The notes under the pieces were generated by a model. It ran no database searches and was not told where the DNA came from. It saw only the letters and a program-made list of their open reading frames with translations. A DNA stretch of 64,000 nucleotides from JBBROS01 sp965213845. GTDB taxonomy: Bacteria; Pseudomonadota; Alphaproteobacteria; Acetobacterales; Acetobacteraceae. The position numbers and the translations under genes were made by a program. This document shows, piece after piece, positions 43,279 to 51,862 of this stretch (its first letter is position 1; each line of letters opens with the position of its first letter). The stretch lies in assembly GCA_965213845.1 (NCBI GenBank), contig CBDCAI010000004.1, forward strand, positions 1,612,001-1,676,000, written 5' to 3'.

Positions 43279-44924
43279 TGGACAGCGTCGTTCCGCCGCA
43301 GCCCGGCGCGGCCATCGCGGTCGACCCGATCACGGTCGAGGTGATCGGCAGCGCCCTCGGGTCCATCACGGAGGAGATGGGCGAGGCGCTGATCCGGGCG
43401 AGCTACTCGACCAACATCAAGGAGCGGCGGGACTGCTCGACGGCGCTGTTCGACACGGCGGGGCGGACGCTGTGCCAGGCCGAGCACATCCCGATGCACC
43501 TGGGCAGCTTCATCGGCATCATCCCGCACATCCTGAAGCGGCATGCGGTGGCGGAGATGCAGCCGGGCGACGTGTTCGCCGGCAACGACGCGTACGAGGG
43601 CGGGGGCACCCACCTGCCGGACATCGTGCTGGCGGAACCGGTGTTCGTGGACGGCGCGATCGTCGCCTGGGCGGTGAACCTGGCGCACCACGCCGACTTC
43701 GCGGACCGCGGGCATGCGCATATCTTCCAGGAGGGGCTGCGGATCCCGCCGGTGCGGCTGTACCGGGCCGGGGTGTTGCAGGACGACATCCAGGCGCTGA
43801 TCCTGCTGAACTGCCAGGTCCCGCGGGAGCGGCTGTCGGACCTGCGGGCGCAGATGGCGGCGAACCGGCTGGGCGTGGCGCGGGTGCAGGCGCTGTGCGC
43901 GAAGTACGGCACGGGCGTGGTGCTGGCCGCCAGCGAGGCGCTGCTGGATTATGCCGAGCGCAAGATGCGGGCCGGGATCGCCCGCATCCCGGACGGGACG
44001 TACGAGTTCGAGGACTGGCACGACAACCCCGAGGTGGACACGTCGTTGCGGTTCACGTGCGGGATCGAGGTGCGGGGCGACGAGATGCACCTGCACTTCG
44101 AGAGCCCGAAGCAGATGCGGGCCGGGCTGAACATGACGTACACGGCGCTGCTGAGCACGGTGTACTATGCGGTCAAGACGCTGGTGGACCCGACGATCCT
44201 GCCGAACGCCGGCCTGGCCCGGCCGCTGCACGTGACCGCGCCCGAGGGCACGATCCTGCATTGCGTGAGCCCGGCCGCGGTCAACGGGCGCATCGGCACC
44301 TGCCAGCGGGTTGTGGACCTGGTGCACGGGGCGTTGGCGGCCGCCATGCCCGACCGGGTGATCGCGGCGACGAACGGGGCCTGCGCGGTGGCGACCTTCG
44401 TGGGCGCCATGGCGGACGGGACGCTGTGGGTCTACCTCGAGACGATCGGCGGTGGTTCTGGCGCGCGGCAGACCAAGGACGGCCTGGACGGGGTGCATGT
44501 GCACATGACCAACACGAGCAACCTGCCGCTGGAGGCGCTGGAGGGCGAGTACCCGCTGTCGCTGCTGCGGTACGAGCTGGTGGACGGCTCGGGCGGCGCG
44601 GGGCGGCAGCGGGGCGGCATGGGGCTGCGGCGGGTGTATCGGGCGAACCGGGAGTGCCGGGTGCGGGTGGACGGGGCGCGGCTGCTGTCGTCGCCCTGGG
44701 GGCTGGAGGGCGGGGCGCCCGGGGCGCGGGCGCGGTTCGAGTTCAGCGCCGGGGCGGAGCACTTCAAGCATGGCGAGGGGACGCTGCACCCCGGGGACAC
44801 CGTGACGATCGTCACGGCCGGCGGGGGGGGCTATGGGCCGGCCGCCACGCGGGACCCGGCCGCGGCGGCGCGCGACGTGATCGAGGGCCGGATGCCGGCC
44901 GCACAGCAAGGGGACACGCCATGA
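43278..44924 (+). CDS. hyuB: Hydantoinase/oxoprolinase subunit B (HyuB)
   Basis: A 548-residue HyuB subunit, partner of HyuA. Family landmarks are DPITVEVIGSALGSITEEMGEALIRASYSTNIKERRD, PGDVFAGNDAYEGGGTHLPDI, HHADFADRGHA (a metal-binding-like His cluster), the AAVNGRIGTCQRVVD segment and GGGYGPAATRDPAA near the end. Its stop overlaps the binding-protein gene start by 4 nt (ATGA). The separate A and B chains contrast with the single-chain eukaryotic 5-oxoprolinase. Confidence 0.94.
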   Translation: MDSVVPPQPGAAIAVDPITVEVIGSALGSITEEMGEALIRASYSTNIKERRDCSTALFDTAGRTLCQAEHIPMHLGSFIGIIPHILKRHAVAEMQPGDVFAGNDAYEGGGTHLPDIVLAEPVFVDGAIVAWAVNLAHHADFADRGHAHIFQEGLRIPPVRLYRAGVLQDDIQALILLNCQVPRERLSDLRAQMAANRLGVARVQALCAKYGTGVVLAASEALLDYAERKMRAGIARIPDGTYEFEDWHDNPEVDTSLRFTCGIEVRGDEMHLHFESPKQMRAGLNMTYTALLSTVYYAVKTLVDPTILPNAGLARPLHVTAPEGTILHCVSPAAVNGRIGTCQRVVDLVHGALAAAMPDRVIAATNGACAVATFVGAMADGTLWVYLETIGGGSGARQTKDGLDGVHVHMTNTSNLPLEALEGEYPLSLLRYELVDGSGGAGRQRGGMGLRRVYRANRECRVRVDGARLLSSPWGLEGGAPGARARFEFSAGAEHFKHGEGTLHPGDTVTIVTAGGGGYGPAATRDPAAAARDVIEGRMPAAQQGDTP

Positions 44925-46441
44925 TGCAGACCACCCGCCGCCTGATGCTCGGGGGCGCGGCCGCCCTGCCCTTCATGCCGCGGGCGGCCCGGGCGGCGCG
45001 CACGCCCGGCGTGCTGCGCTTCGGCCTCTCGGCCTATCCGCCGACGTTGGCGCCCTGGGCCAACGCCGGCACGGCGGCCGGCACGGTGCAGGCGCTGATG
45101 AACCGCGGCCTGATCGGCTATTCCGCGGCGGGCGAACTGGCGCCGGAGCTGGCCGAGAGCTGGACGCGCGACGGCGACGCCTGGGTGTTCCGCCTGCGGG
45201 ACGCGCTGTGGCACAACGGCAAGCCCGTGACGTCGGCCGACATCAAGTGGAACTTCGAGCAGATCGCGGCCGAGAAGAGCACGGCCTACATGAAGGTGCA
45301 GTGCCAGGAGATCGCTGGGATCGAGACGCCGGACGCGCGCACGATCCGGCTGGTGATGAAGGCGCCGAACGCGACGCTGCCGTTGATGCTGGCCACGTAT
45401 TTCATGCCGATGATCTACCCGGAGAGCAACGCCGGGGGCGCGCAGGCGGTGGGTGCCGGGCCGTTCATCCTGAAGAGCGCGGAGCGGGGCGTGGGGCTCG
45501 AGTTCGAGGCGAACCCGCACTACTACAAGCCGGGGCTGCCGAAGCTGAAGGGGCTGAAGATCACGGCCTATGCGGACGAGAACCTGCGGGTGGCGGCGCT
45601 GCAGGCGGGCGACCTGGACCTGATCGAGTATGTGCCGTGGCAGAGCATGGCCGCCATCGAGGCGGACCCGCGCCTGGTGCTGCAGACGACGGACGGGCCG
45701 TTCATGTTCCTGGAGTTCAACGGCAAGTCGGGACCGTTCGCCGATGCGCGGGTGCGGCGGGCGGTGGCGCATGCGATCAAGCGGGACGAGGTGGTGAAGG
45801 CGGCGTTCTTCGGGCGGGGCGCGCCGCTGGAGGGGTTGCCGATGGTGAAGGGCAGCGCGTTCTTCGACGAGGCGCGCAGCCGGGCCCTGGCCTACGACCC
45901 GGCGAAGTCGCGCGCGCTGCTGGCCGAGGCCGGGCTGCCGAACGGGTTCAGCACCAGCCTGCTGTCCACCGCCACCTATGGGATGCACAAGGACACGGCC
46001 GAGATCGTGCAGCAGAACCTGGCTGCGGTCGGCATCCAGGTGGAGCTGCGGCTGCCGGACTGGGCGACGCGGATCGCGCAGGGCAACCGGGGCCAGTACG
46101 AGATGGCGGTGATGGGCACGGCCGCCGAGAGCAACGACCCGGACGGGGTGGCGAACCAGATCGACGGCAACCTCAGCGCCTCCTACGGGCGAAGCATCAA
46201 CCTGCCGACGCCGCGGACGCACGAGCTGCTGGCGGCGGGGCGGGCGGAGTTCGACCCGGAGAAGCGGCGGGCGATCTATGCCGAGATGGAAAAGAGCGCC
46301 GCCGAGGAGGCGTATTTCGTCGGCATCGCCTGGCGGTCCCAGGGGTATGCGTTCACGAAGGAGCTGAGGGGGTTCCAGAACCTGCCGGGGGCGCTGACCT
46401 TCTTCTCGGGCTACACGCTCGACGGCGTGGATTTCGGCTGA
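44921..46441 (+). CDS. Peptide-type ABC transporter substrate-binding protein (SBP family 5)
   Basis: A 506-residue DppA/OppA-like periplasmic binding protein. The N-terminus (TTRRLMLGGAAALPFMPRAARA) has an RR motif and may be a Tat or Sec signal. LAPWANAGTAAGTVQALMNRGLIGY, LRDALWHNGKPVTSADIKWNFE and GAGPFILKSAERG are family landmarks. Position right after hyuAB suggests that the ligand is the hydantoinase substrate and not ordinary peptides (inference). The first permease begins 3 bp after the stop. Confidence 0.94.
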   Translation: MMQTTRRLMLGGAAALPFMPRAARAARTPGVLRFGLSAYPPTLAPWANAGTAAGTVQALMNRGLIGYSAAGELAPELAESWTRDGDAWVFRLRDALWHNGKPVTSADIKWNFEQIAAEKSTAYMKVQCQEIAGIETPDARTIRLVMKAPNATLPLMLATYFMPMIYPESNAGGAQAVGAGPFILKSAERGVGLEFEANPHYYKPGLPKLKGLKITAYADENLRVAALQAGDLDLIEYVPWQSMAAIEADPRLVLQTTDGPFMFLEFNGKSGPFADARVRRAVAHAIKRDEVVKAAFFGRGAPLEGLPMVKGSAFFDEARSRALAYDPAKSRALLAEAGLPNGFSTSLLSTATYGMHKDTAEIVQQNLAAVGIQVELRLPDWATRIAQGNRGQYEMAVMGTAAESNDPDGVANQIDGNLSASYGRSINLPTPRTHELLAAGRAEFDPEKRRAIYAEMEKSAAEEAYFVGIAWRSQGYAFTKELRGFQNLPGALTFFSGYTLDGVDFG

Positions 46442-46444
46442 GGC

Positions 46445-47398
46445 ATGCTGGCCTGGACCGTCCGCCGGCTCGGCGTCTCGGTCCTGCTGGTATGGCTTGT
46501 CGCCACGCTGGTGTTCCTGGCCATCCGCTTCGTGCCGGGTGACCCGGCGGAGCTGCTGCTGAGCCAGGGCGGGCTGTCGCCCGACCCCGCGCAGGTGCAG
46601 GAGCTGCGGGAACAGCTGGGGCTGGACCGGCCGATGCTGGCGCAGTACGGCACCGACATCCTGCGGGCGCTGCACGGCAATCTGGGCCAGTCCATCCAGG
46701 ACGGCACGCCGGTGGCCGACAGCATCGGCCGCCGCCTGCCCCGCACGCTGGAGCTGATCGGGGCGGCGGCCGTGCTGGCCGTGCTGCTGGGGGTGCCGCT
46801 GGGCACCATGGCGGCGGTGCGGGCGGGCGGCGTGCTGGACCGGGTGGCGGGCGGGCTGGCCGGGCTCGGGCAGGCGGTGCCGGTCTTCGTGCTGGGCACG
46901 CTGCTGGTGCTGCTGTTCGCCCAGCGGCTGCACTGGGTGGCGGCGGGCGGCTACGTGGCGTTCGCCCAGGCGCCCGGGCAGCACCTGCTGCTGCTGCTGA
47001 TGCCCGCGCTGACCATCGCCACGGGGCTGGCCGCCGTCGTGTTCCGCACCACCCGCGCCGCGGTGCTGGAGGTCAGCGGGCGGGACTGGGTGCGCACGGC
47101 GCGGGCGAAGGGCGTGGCCCCCGGGCGGGTGCTGCTGCACCACATGCTGCGCAACGCGCTGGTGCCGGTGGTGACGGTGATCGCGCTGCACCTGGGCGGG
47201 CTGCTGGGGGGCACGGTGCTGGTGGAGTACGTGTTCAATTGGCCGGGCCTGTCGGGCATGCTGGTGGATGCGGTGTCGGCGCGGGACTATCCGGAGGTGG
47301 TGGGGATCATCCTCGTGATCTCCGTGCTGTTCGTCGGGCTGAACCTGGTGGTGGACCTGCTGTATGCGGCGCTGGACCCGCGGGTGCGGCACGGGTGA
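46445..47398 (+). CDS. Peptide-type ABC transporter permease (DppB-like)
   Basis: A 317-residue inner-membrane permease. The start MLAWTVRRLGVSVLLVWLVATLVFLAIRFVPGDPA is the DppB/OppB N-terminus, and RDWVRTARAKGVAPGRVLLHHMLRNALVPVV is the cytoplasmic EAA loop that contacts the ATPases. It ends with LLYAALDPRVRHG, normal for the family. The next gene overlaps through GTGA. Confidence 0.95.
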   Translation: MLAWTVRRLGVSVLLVWLVATLVFLAIRFVPGDPAELLLSQGGLSPDPAQVQELREQLGLDRPMLAQYGTDILRALHGNLGQSIQDGTPVADSIGRRLPRTLELIGAAAVLAVLLGVPLGTMAAVRAGGVLDRVAGGLAGLGQAVPVFVLGTLLVLLFAQRLHWVAAGGYVAFAQAPGQHLLLLLMPALTIATGLAAVVFRTTRAAVLEVSGRDWVRTARAKGVAPGRVLLHHMLRNALVPVVTVIALHLGGLLGGTVLVEYVFNWPGLSGMLVDAVSARDYPEVVGIILVISVLFVGLNLVVDLLYAALDPRVRHG

Positions 47399-49263
47399 GG
47401 CGGATGTGGGTGCCGGCGGGGGTCGTGGGGGCCATCGGGCTTACGGCCCTGCTCGCGCCGTGGTTCGGCCTGCCGGATCCCGTGCGGATGGACGTGGCGC
47501 ATCGGCTGGCCGGCAGCGCCGGCGCGCACTGGCTGGGGCAGGACGAATATGGGCGGGACGTGCTGTCCCGGCTGCTGTGGGGGGCCCGGGTGTCGCTGGC
47601 GGTGGCGCTGTCGGCGGCGGCGATCGCCGGCGTGGTGGGCACGGCGCTGGGGGTGCTGGGCGGGTATCTGCGGGGCGTGGTGGAGCTGCTGACGGTGCGG
47701 GCGGTGGACGTGGTGCTGTGCTTCCCGCCGCTGCTGCTGGCGCTGCTGGTGGTGACGCTGCTGGGGCCGGGGGCGGGCACGCTGATCCTGGTGCTGTCGG
47801 TGCTGTACGTGCCGGGGTTCGCGCGGGTGGCCTATGCCGGGGTGCTGGCGGCGCGCAGCCAGGATTACGTGGAGGCGATGCGGGTGCTGGGCGCCGGGCC
47901 CCTGCGGATCATGGCGCGGACCATCCTGCCCAACATCGCCGGGCCGCTGCTGGTGCAGGCGAGCCTGACCTGTGCCGCGGCGATCGTGCTGGAGAGCGGG
48001 CTGTCGTTCCTGGGTCTGGGCGTGGTGCCGCCGACGCCGAGCTGGGGGCTGATGATCCGCGGGGCGCGGGCGACGATGGACCAGGCGCCGCTGCTGCTGC
48101 TGTGGCCGTGCCTGGCGCTGACCGGGACGATATTGGCGATCAATGCGCTGTGCGACGCGCTGCAGGCCGCGGTCGACCCGCGGGCGACACGGGTCAGACG
48201 GGTCGTGGATCGCGTGCTGCCGGGGTTGGTGCCGCGGCGTGAGGCGGCTGTCGACGACGCGGTGCTGGATGTTCGGGGGCTGACGGTGGAGATCGTGACC
48301 CCGGGTGGCGTGATCCGTCCAGTGCGGGACGTGTCAATGCAGGTGGCTGCGGGCGAGACGCTGGCGATCGTGGGCGAGAGCGGGTCCGGCAAGTCGTTGA
48401 CCGGGCTGGCGGTGCTGGGCCTGCTGCCACCGGCGGCGCGGGTGGTCTCGGGCGAGGCGTTCGTGGCCGGGGCGGACACGCTGCGGCTGCCGGAGCGGGC
48501 GTTGCGGGCGCTGCGGGGCCGGGTGGCGGCGATCGTGTTCCAGGACCCGCTGAGCAGCCTCAATCCGGTGCATCGGGTGGGATGGCAGATCGCGGAGGGG
48601 ATCCGGGCACACAGGAACCGGGCGCATGGGGGCCGGGTGGGCGCGCGGGCGCAGGCGGTCGCGTTGTTGCGGCGGGTCGGCATCCCGGACCCGGCGTCGC
48701 GGGCGCGGGCGTTTCCGCACGAGCTTTCGGGCGGCATGCGGCAGCGGGCGATGATCGCGATGGCGATCGCCAACGGGCCGCGGCTGCTGATCGCCGACGA
48801 GCCGACGACGGCGCTGGACGTGACGATCCAGGCGCAGGTGCTGGAGCTGCTGGCGGGGCTGAAGGCGGAGCGGGTGGCGGGTGGCGGGCCAGGTGGTGGG
48901 ATGGGGCTGGTGTTCATCACCCACAGCCTGCCGGTGGTGGGCGAGATCGCGGACCGGGTCGTGGTGATGTATGCGGGCCAGGTGGTGGAGGAGGGGGCAG
49001 TGGCCGACGTGTTCGCGGCCCCGTTGCATCCGTATACCGCGGCGCTGCTGGCGAGTGCGCCGCAGCCGGACGGGTCGTTGCCCCGCGGCATCCCGGGCGT
49101 GGTGCCGTTGCCGCATGCGTTGCCGCCGGGGTGCAGCTTCGGGCCGCGCTGCGCGCTGCATGAGGCGGTGTGCGACGTGCCGCCGCCGCTGGAGGCGGTG
49201 GGTGCCCGCGCGACCCGGTGCGTGCGGTGGCGGTCGTTGCCGGCGCGGGCGTGCGCCGCATGA
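47395..49263 (+). CDS. Fused ABC transporter permease (DppC) and ATP-binding protein (DppD)
   Basis: A 622-residue two-domain protein. Residues ~1-270 are a DppC-type permease (HWLGQDEYGRDVLSRLLWGARVSL, EAA loop QDYVEAMRVLGAGPLRIMARTILPN). After a ~20-residue Arg/Val-rich linker, residues ~290-620 form a DppD ATPase with Walker A GESGSGKS, Q-loop VFQDPLSSLNP, signature LSGGMRQR, Walker B LLIADEPTTALD and the C-terminal oligopeptide-ABC Cys motif (CSFGPRCALHEAVC). No stop or frame change separates the parts. The start is GTG 47395 (GTGA overlap) or ATG 47404. Such fusions are known but not the rule. Confidence 0.94.
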   Translation: MRRMWVPAGVVGAIGLTALLAPWFGLPDPVRMDVAHRLAGSAGAHWLGQDEYGRDVLSRLLWGARVSLAVALSAAAIAGVVGTALGVLGGYLRGVVELLTVRAVDVVLCFPPLLLALLVVTLLGPGAGTLILVLSVLYVPGFARVAYAGVLAARSQDYVEAMRVLGAGPLRIMARTILPNIAGPLLVQASLTCAAAIVLESGLSFLGLGVVPPTPSWGLMIRGARATMDQAPLLLLWPCLALTGTILAINALCDALQAAVDPRATRVRRVVDRVLPGLVPRREAAVDDAVLDVRGLTVEIVTPGGVIRPVRDVSMQVAAGETLAIVGESGSGKSLTGLAVLGLLPPAARVVSGEAFVAGADTLRLPERALRALRGRVAAIVFQDPLSSLNPVHRVGWQIAEGIRAHRNRAHGGRVGARAQAVALLRRVGIPDPASRARAFPHELSGGMRQRAMIAMAIANGPRLLIADEPTTALDVTIQAQVLELLAGLKAERVAGGGPGGGMGLVFITHSLPVVGEIADRVVVMYAGQVVEEGAVADVFAAPLHPYTAALLASAPQPDGSLPRGIPGVVPLPHALPPGCSFGPRCALHEAVCDVPPPLEAVGARATRCVRWRSLPARACAA

Positions 49264-50213
49264 TCGTTGCGGAGGGGGTGAGCAAGCATTTCCCGCTGCG
49301 GGGTCTGTTCCGGCCGGGCGCCGTGCGGGCGGTGCAGGACGTGTCGCTGGTGGTGGGGGCGGGCGAGGCGGTGGGGCTGGTGGGCGAAAGCGGGTCGGGC
49401 AAGAGCACGCTGGGCCGGGTTATGCTGGGTCTGCTGCCGCCCAGCGCCGGGCGGGTGGTGGTGGACGGGCATGACCTCGCCCGTGCCGACGCCAAGACGC
49501 TGCGGGCGTTGCGGCGGCGGATGCAGCTGGTGTTCCAGGACCCGTATTCCAGCCTGGATCCCCGGCGCCGGGTGGGGGCGCAGATCGGCGACGGGCTGGC
49601 GATCCATGGGATCGGCCCGGCATCGGGGCGGGCGGCGCGGGTGGCGGCGCTGCTGGACCAGGTGGGGCTGCCGGCGTCGCACGCCGACCGGTATCCGCAC
49701 GAGTTCAGCGGCGGGCAGCGGCAACGCGTCGGGATCGCGCGGGCGCTGGCGACGGGGCCCGACCTGCTGGTGGCGGACGAGCCGGTGTCGGCGCTGGACG
49801 TTTCCGTGCAGGCCCAGGTGCTGGCGCTGCTGGCGGACCTGCGGAGCCGGCTGGGCCTGGCGCTGCTGTTCATCAGCCATGACCTGCCGGTGGTGCGCAG
49901 CCTGTGCGACCGGGTGGTGGTGCTGTACCTGGGCCGGGTGATGGAGGAAGGCCCGGTGGCCGACGTGTTCCGGGCGCCGCTGCACCCCTATACGCAGGCC
50001 CTGCTGTCGGCTGCACCCAGCCTGACTCCGGGCATGGTTCCGGGTGGGCGGCCGGCCCGGGTGGTGCTGCAGGGCGAGCCGCCGAGCCCGGCTTCGCCGC
50101 CCAGCGGCTGCGTGTTCCGCACGCGGTGCCCGGCCGCGGTGGCGGACTGCGCGGCGGCGGTGCCGGTGCTGCAGGACCGGGGGGCGCAGCGGGTGGCCTG
50201 CATCCGAGTCTGA
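49260..50213 (+). CDS. Peptide-type ABC transporter ATP-binding protein (DppF-like)
   Basis: A 317-residue ATPase, the second nucleotide-binding subunit of the importer. Walker A is GESGSGKST, Q-loop VFQDPYSSLDPR, signature FSGGQRQRVGIARAL, Walker B LLVADEPVSALD, and the C-terminal Cys motif (CVFRTRCPAAVADC) may hold an iron-sulfur cluster as reported for some Dpp/Opp ATPases. Its ATG overlaps the fused gene's stop by 4 nt. It is the last gene of the hyuAB-ABC operon and ends convergent to the DCC gene. Confidence 0.95.
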   Translation: MIVAEGVSKHFPLRGLFRPGAVRAVQDVSLVVGAGEAVGLVGESGSGKSTLGRVMLGLLPPSAGRVVVDGHDLARADAKTLRALRRRMQLVFQDPYSSLDPRRRVGAQIGDGLAIHGIGPASGRAARVAALLDQVGLPASHADRYPHEFSGGQRQRVGIARALATGPDLLVADEPVSALDVSVQAQVLALLADLRSRLGLALLFISHDLPVVRSLCDRVVVLYLGRVMEEGPVADVFRAPLHPYTQALLSAAPSLTPGMVPGGRPARVVLQGEPPSPASPPSGCVFRTRCPAAVADCAAAVPVLQDRGAQRVACIRV

Positions 50214-50226
50214 CGGGCGGTTCGCC

Positions 50227-50616
50227 TCACCAGTGGCCCTTGCGGCGGTTCCAGGCATAGAGGATGTGGGCGAAGCCGTCGTAGCCGAGGCGGGTGAGCC
50301 GGACGATGCCGGGCGCGCCGAGCAGGGTGGCGATCCATCCGTCGCCCGGGGTGCGGCGCCAGATCGCGATGGCGCAGTCGGCGCCGACATGGAGATTGCC
50401 GGCGGAATCGAGCGCGTGCAGGCGCCGGCGGACGTCCTCGATGCCGGCGCCGAAGCGGGCCAGGGCTTCTGGCTCGGCGTCGATGTCCCGGAACTCGATG
50501 GTGCCGGCGCGGGCGGCCTGGACGAGGCGGTTGCGCTGCCAGCCGATGCCGGCGTCGCAGACGGGGCATTTCGTGTTGTACCAGACCGTGAGCGTGCCGG
50601 GTGCCACGTCGGTCAC
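50227..50616 (-). CDS. DCC-family thiol-disulfide oxidoreductase-like protein (DUF393)
   Basis: A 129-residue DUF393 protein. The redox-like motif is YNTKCPVCDAGI near the N-terminus, the D-x-x-C-type pattern that names the DCC family, followed by IEFRDIDAE and ADCAIAIWRRTPGDGW. Family members are predicted thioredoxin-fold proteins; physiological substrates are unknown. It is the last gene of the minus-strand run, 10 bp after the cytochrome c gene. Confidence 0.9.
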   Translation of the reverse strand: MTDVAPGTLTVWYNTKCPVCDAGIGWQRNRLVQAARAGTIEFRDIDAEPEALARFGAGIEDVRRRLHALDSAGNLHVGADCAIAIWRRTPGDGWIATLLGAPGIVRLTRLGYDGFAHILYAWNRRKGHW

Positions 50617-50626
50617 GGGCCGAGGC

Positions 50627-51862
50627 TTACGGCCCCGTGACGCGGGTGCGGACCTTGGCGATGTCGCTGGCCGAGACGGCGGGGGCGGCGTTGCCCCAGC
50701 TGTTGCGGATGTAGGTGAGGACGGCGGCGACCTGGTCGTCGCCGAGGCGCCAGCCGAGGGCGGGCATGGCGGGGGCGGTGGGGGCGGCGTCGGTTGCGGC
50801 CACGCGGGCGCCGCTGATGACGACGCGGGCCAGGGTGGTGGGGTCTTCCTGCTGCACGGCGGGGCTGCCGGCGAGTTGCGGGAAGAGGCGGGGAATGCCC
50901 TTGCCTTCGGCGGTGTGGCAGGCGCTGCAGGTATCGCGGTAGATGGCGGCGCCCGTCTGCATGGTGGCGTCGTCGGGCCGGACGGGGGCCAGGTTGGGGT
51001 TGTAGGGCCCGGCGGCGCCGCGCTGCTTGAGGTAGGTCGCCATGGCGTGCAGGTCGGGCTTGGTCATGTAAGCGGTGGAGTAGCCGACGACTTCGGCCAT
51101 GGGGCCGGCGGCGGCGGCGTGGCTGTTGCGGCCGGTGGCGAGGTATTCGACGATGTCGTCGACGGACCAGGTGCCGAGGCCGGTGCGGTCGTCGTTGGTA
51201 AGGCTGGGGGCGACCCAGGACTGGATCTGGTTGCCCTCGAACATGCGGCTGTTCTTGCTGCCGCCCAGGATGTTCATGGGCGTGTGGCATGCGCCGCAAT
51301 GGCCGAGGCCTTCGACCAGGTATGCGCCGCGGTTGTATTCCGGGGATTTCGCCGGGTCGGGCTGGAAGACGCCGGGGGTGAAGAACAGGGCGTTCCAGGC
51401 GAGCAGCGAGGTGCGGATGTCGAAGGGGAAGGGCAGGGTGTCGCGGTCCACGCGCCGGTTGACGGGCGTGAGGGTGCGGAGGAAGGCGTAGATGTCGTCG
51501 GAATCGGCGCGGGTGACGCGGGTGTAGAACGGGTAGGGGAAGGCCGGGTAGAGCTGCGCGCCGGTCTTGCGGATGCCGTCGTGCATGGCGCGGCCGAAGT
51601 CGTCGGCGGACCAGGTGCCGATGCCGGTCTCGAGGTCCGGGGTGAGGTTGGCGCTGACGATGGTGCCGAACGGCGTCTCGATCCCGCGGCCGCCGGCGAA
51701 GCGGGGGGCGTTGGCGGCGGTGTGGCAGGCGACGCAGTCGCCGATGGTGGCCAGGGCCCGGCCGCGCTCGACGCTGCTGTAGTCGGGCTGGTCGGCGGAC
51801 GCGGTGCGGGCCCACAGGCCGATGGCGGCGGCCAGGCCGGCCCGCAGCAACAGGTGCCGCAT
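50627..51862 (-). CDS. Triheme cytochrome c subunit of a membrane-bound GMC dehydrogenase
   Basis: A 411-residue exported cytochrome with three CxxCH heme sites: CVACH (43-47), CGACH (189-193) and CSACH (312-316). An N-terminal signal peptide ends near TASADQ. The subunit resembles the cytochrome of gluconate, sorbitol and fructose dehydrogenases of acetic acid bacteria, passing electrons from the flavoprotein to ubiquinone. No clear C-terminal membrane helix is seen. Its start overlaps the GMC gene stop by one base (TGATG). Confidence 0.94.
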   Translation of the reverse strand: MRHLLLRAGLAAAIGLWARTASADQPDYSSVERGRALATIGDCVACHTAANAPRFAGGRGIETPFGTIVSANLTPDLETGIGTWSADDFGRAMHDGIRKTGAQLYPAFPYPFYTRVTRADSDDIYAFLRTLTPVNRRVDRDTLPFPFDIRTSLLAWNALFFTPGVFQPDPAKSPEYNRGAYLVEGLGHCGACHTPMNILGGSKNSRMFEGNQIQSWVAPSLTNDDRTGLGTWSVDDIVEYLATGRNSHAAAAGPMAEVVGYSTAYMTKPDLHAMATYLKQRGAAGPYNPNLAPVRPDDATMQTGAAIYRDTCSACHTAEGKGIPRLFPQLAGSPAVQQEDPTTLARVVISGARVAATDAAPTAPAMPALGWRLGDDQVAAVLTYIRNSWGNAAPAVSASDIAKVRTRVTGP

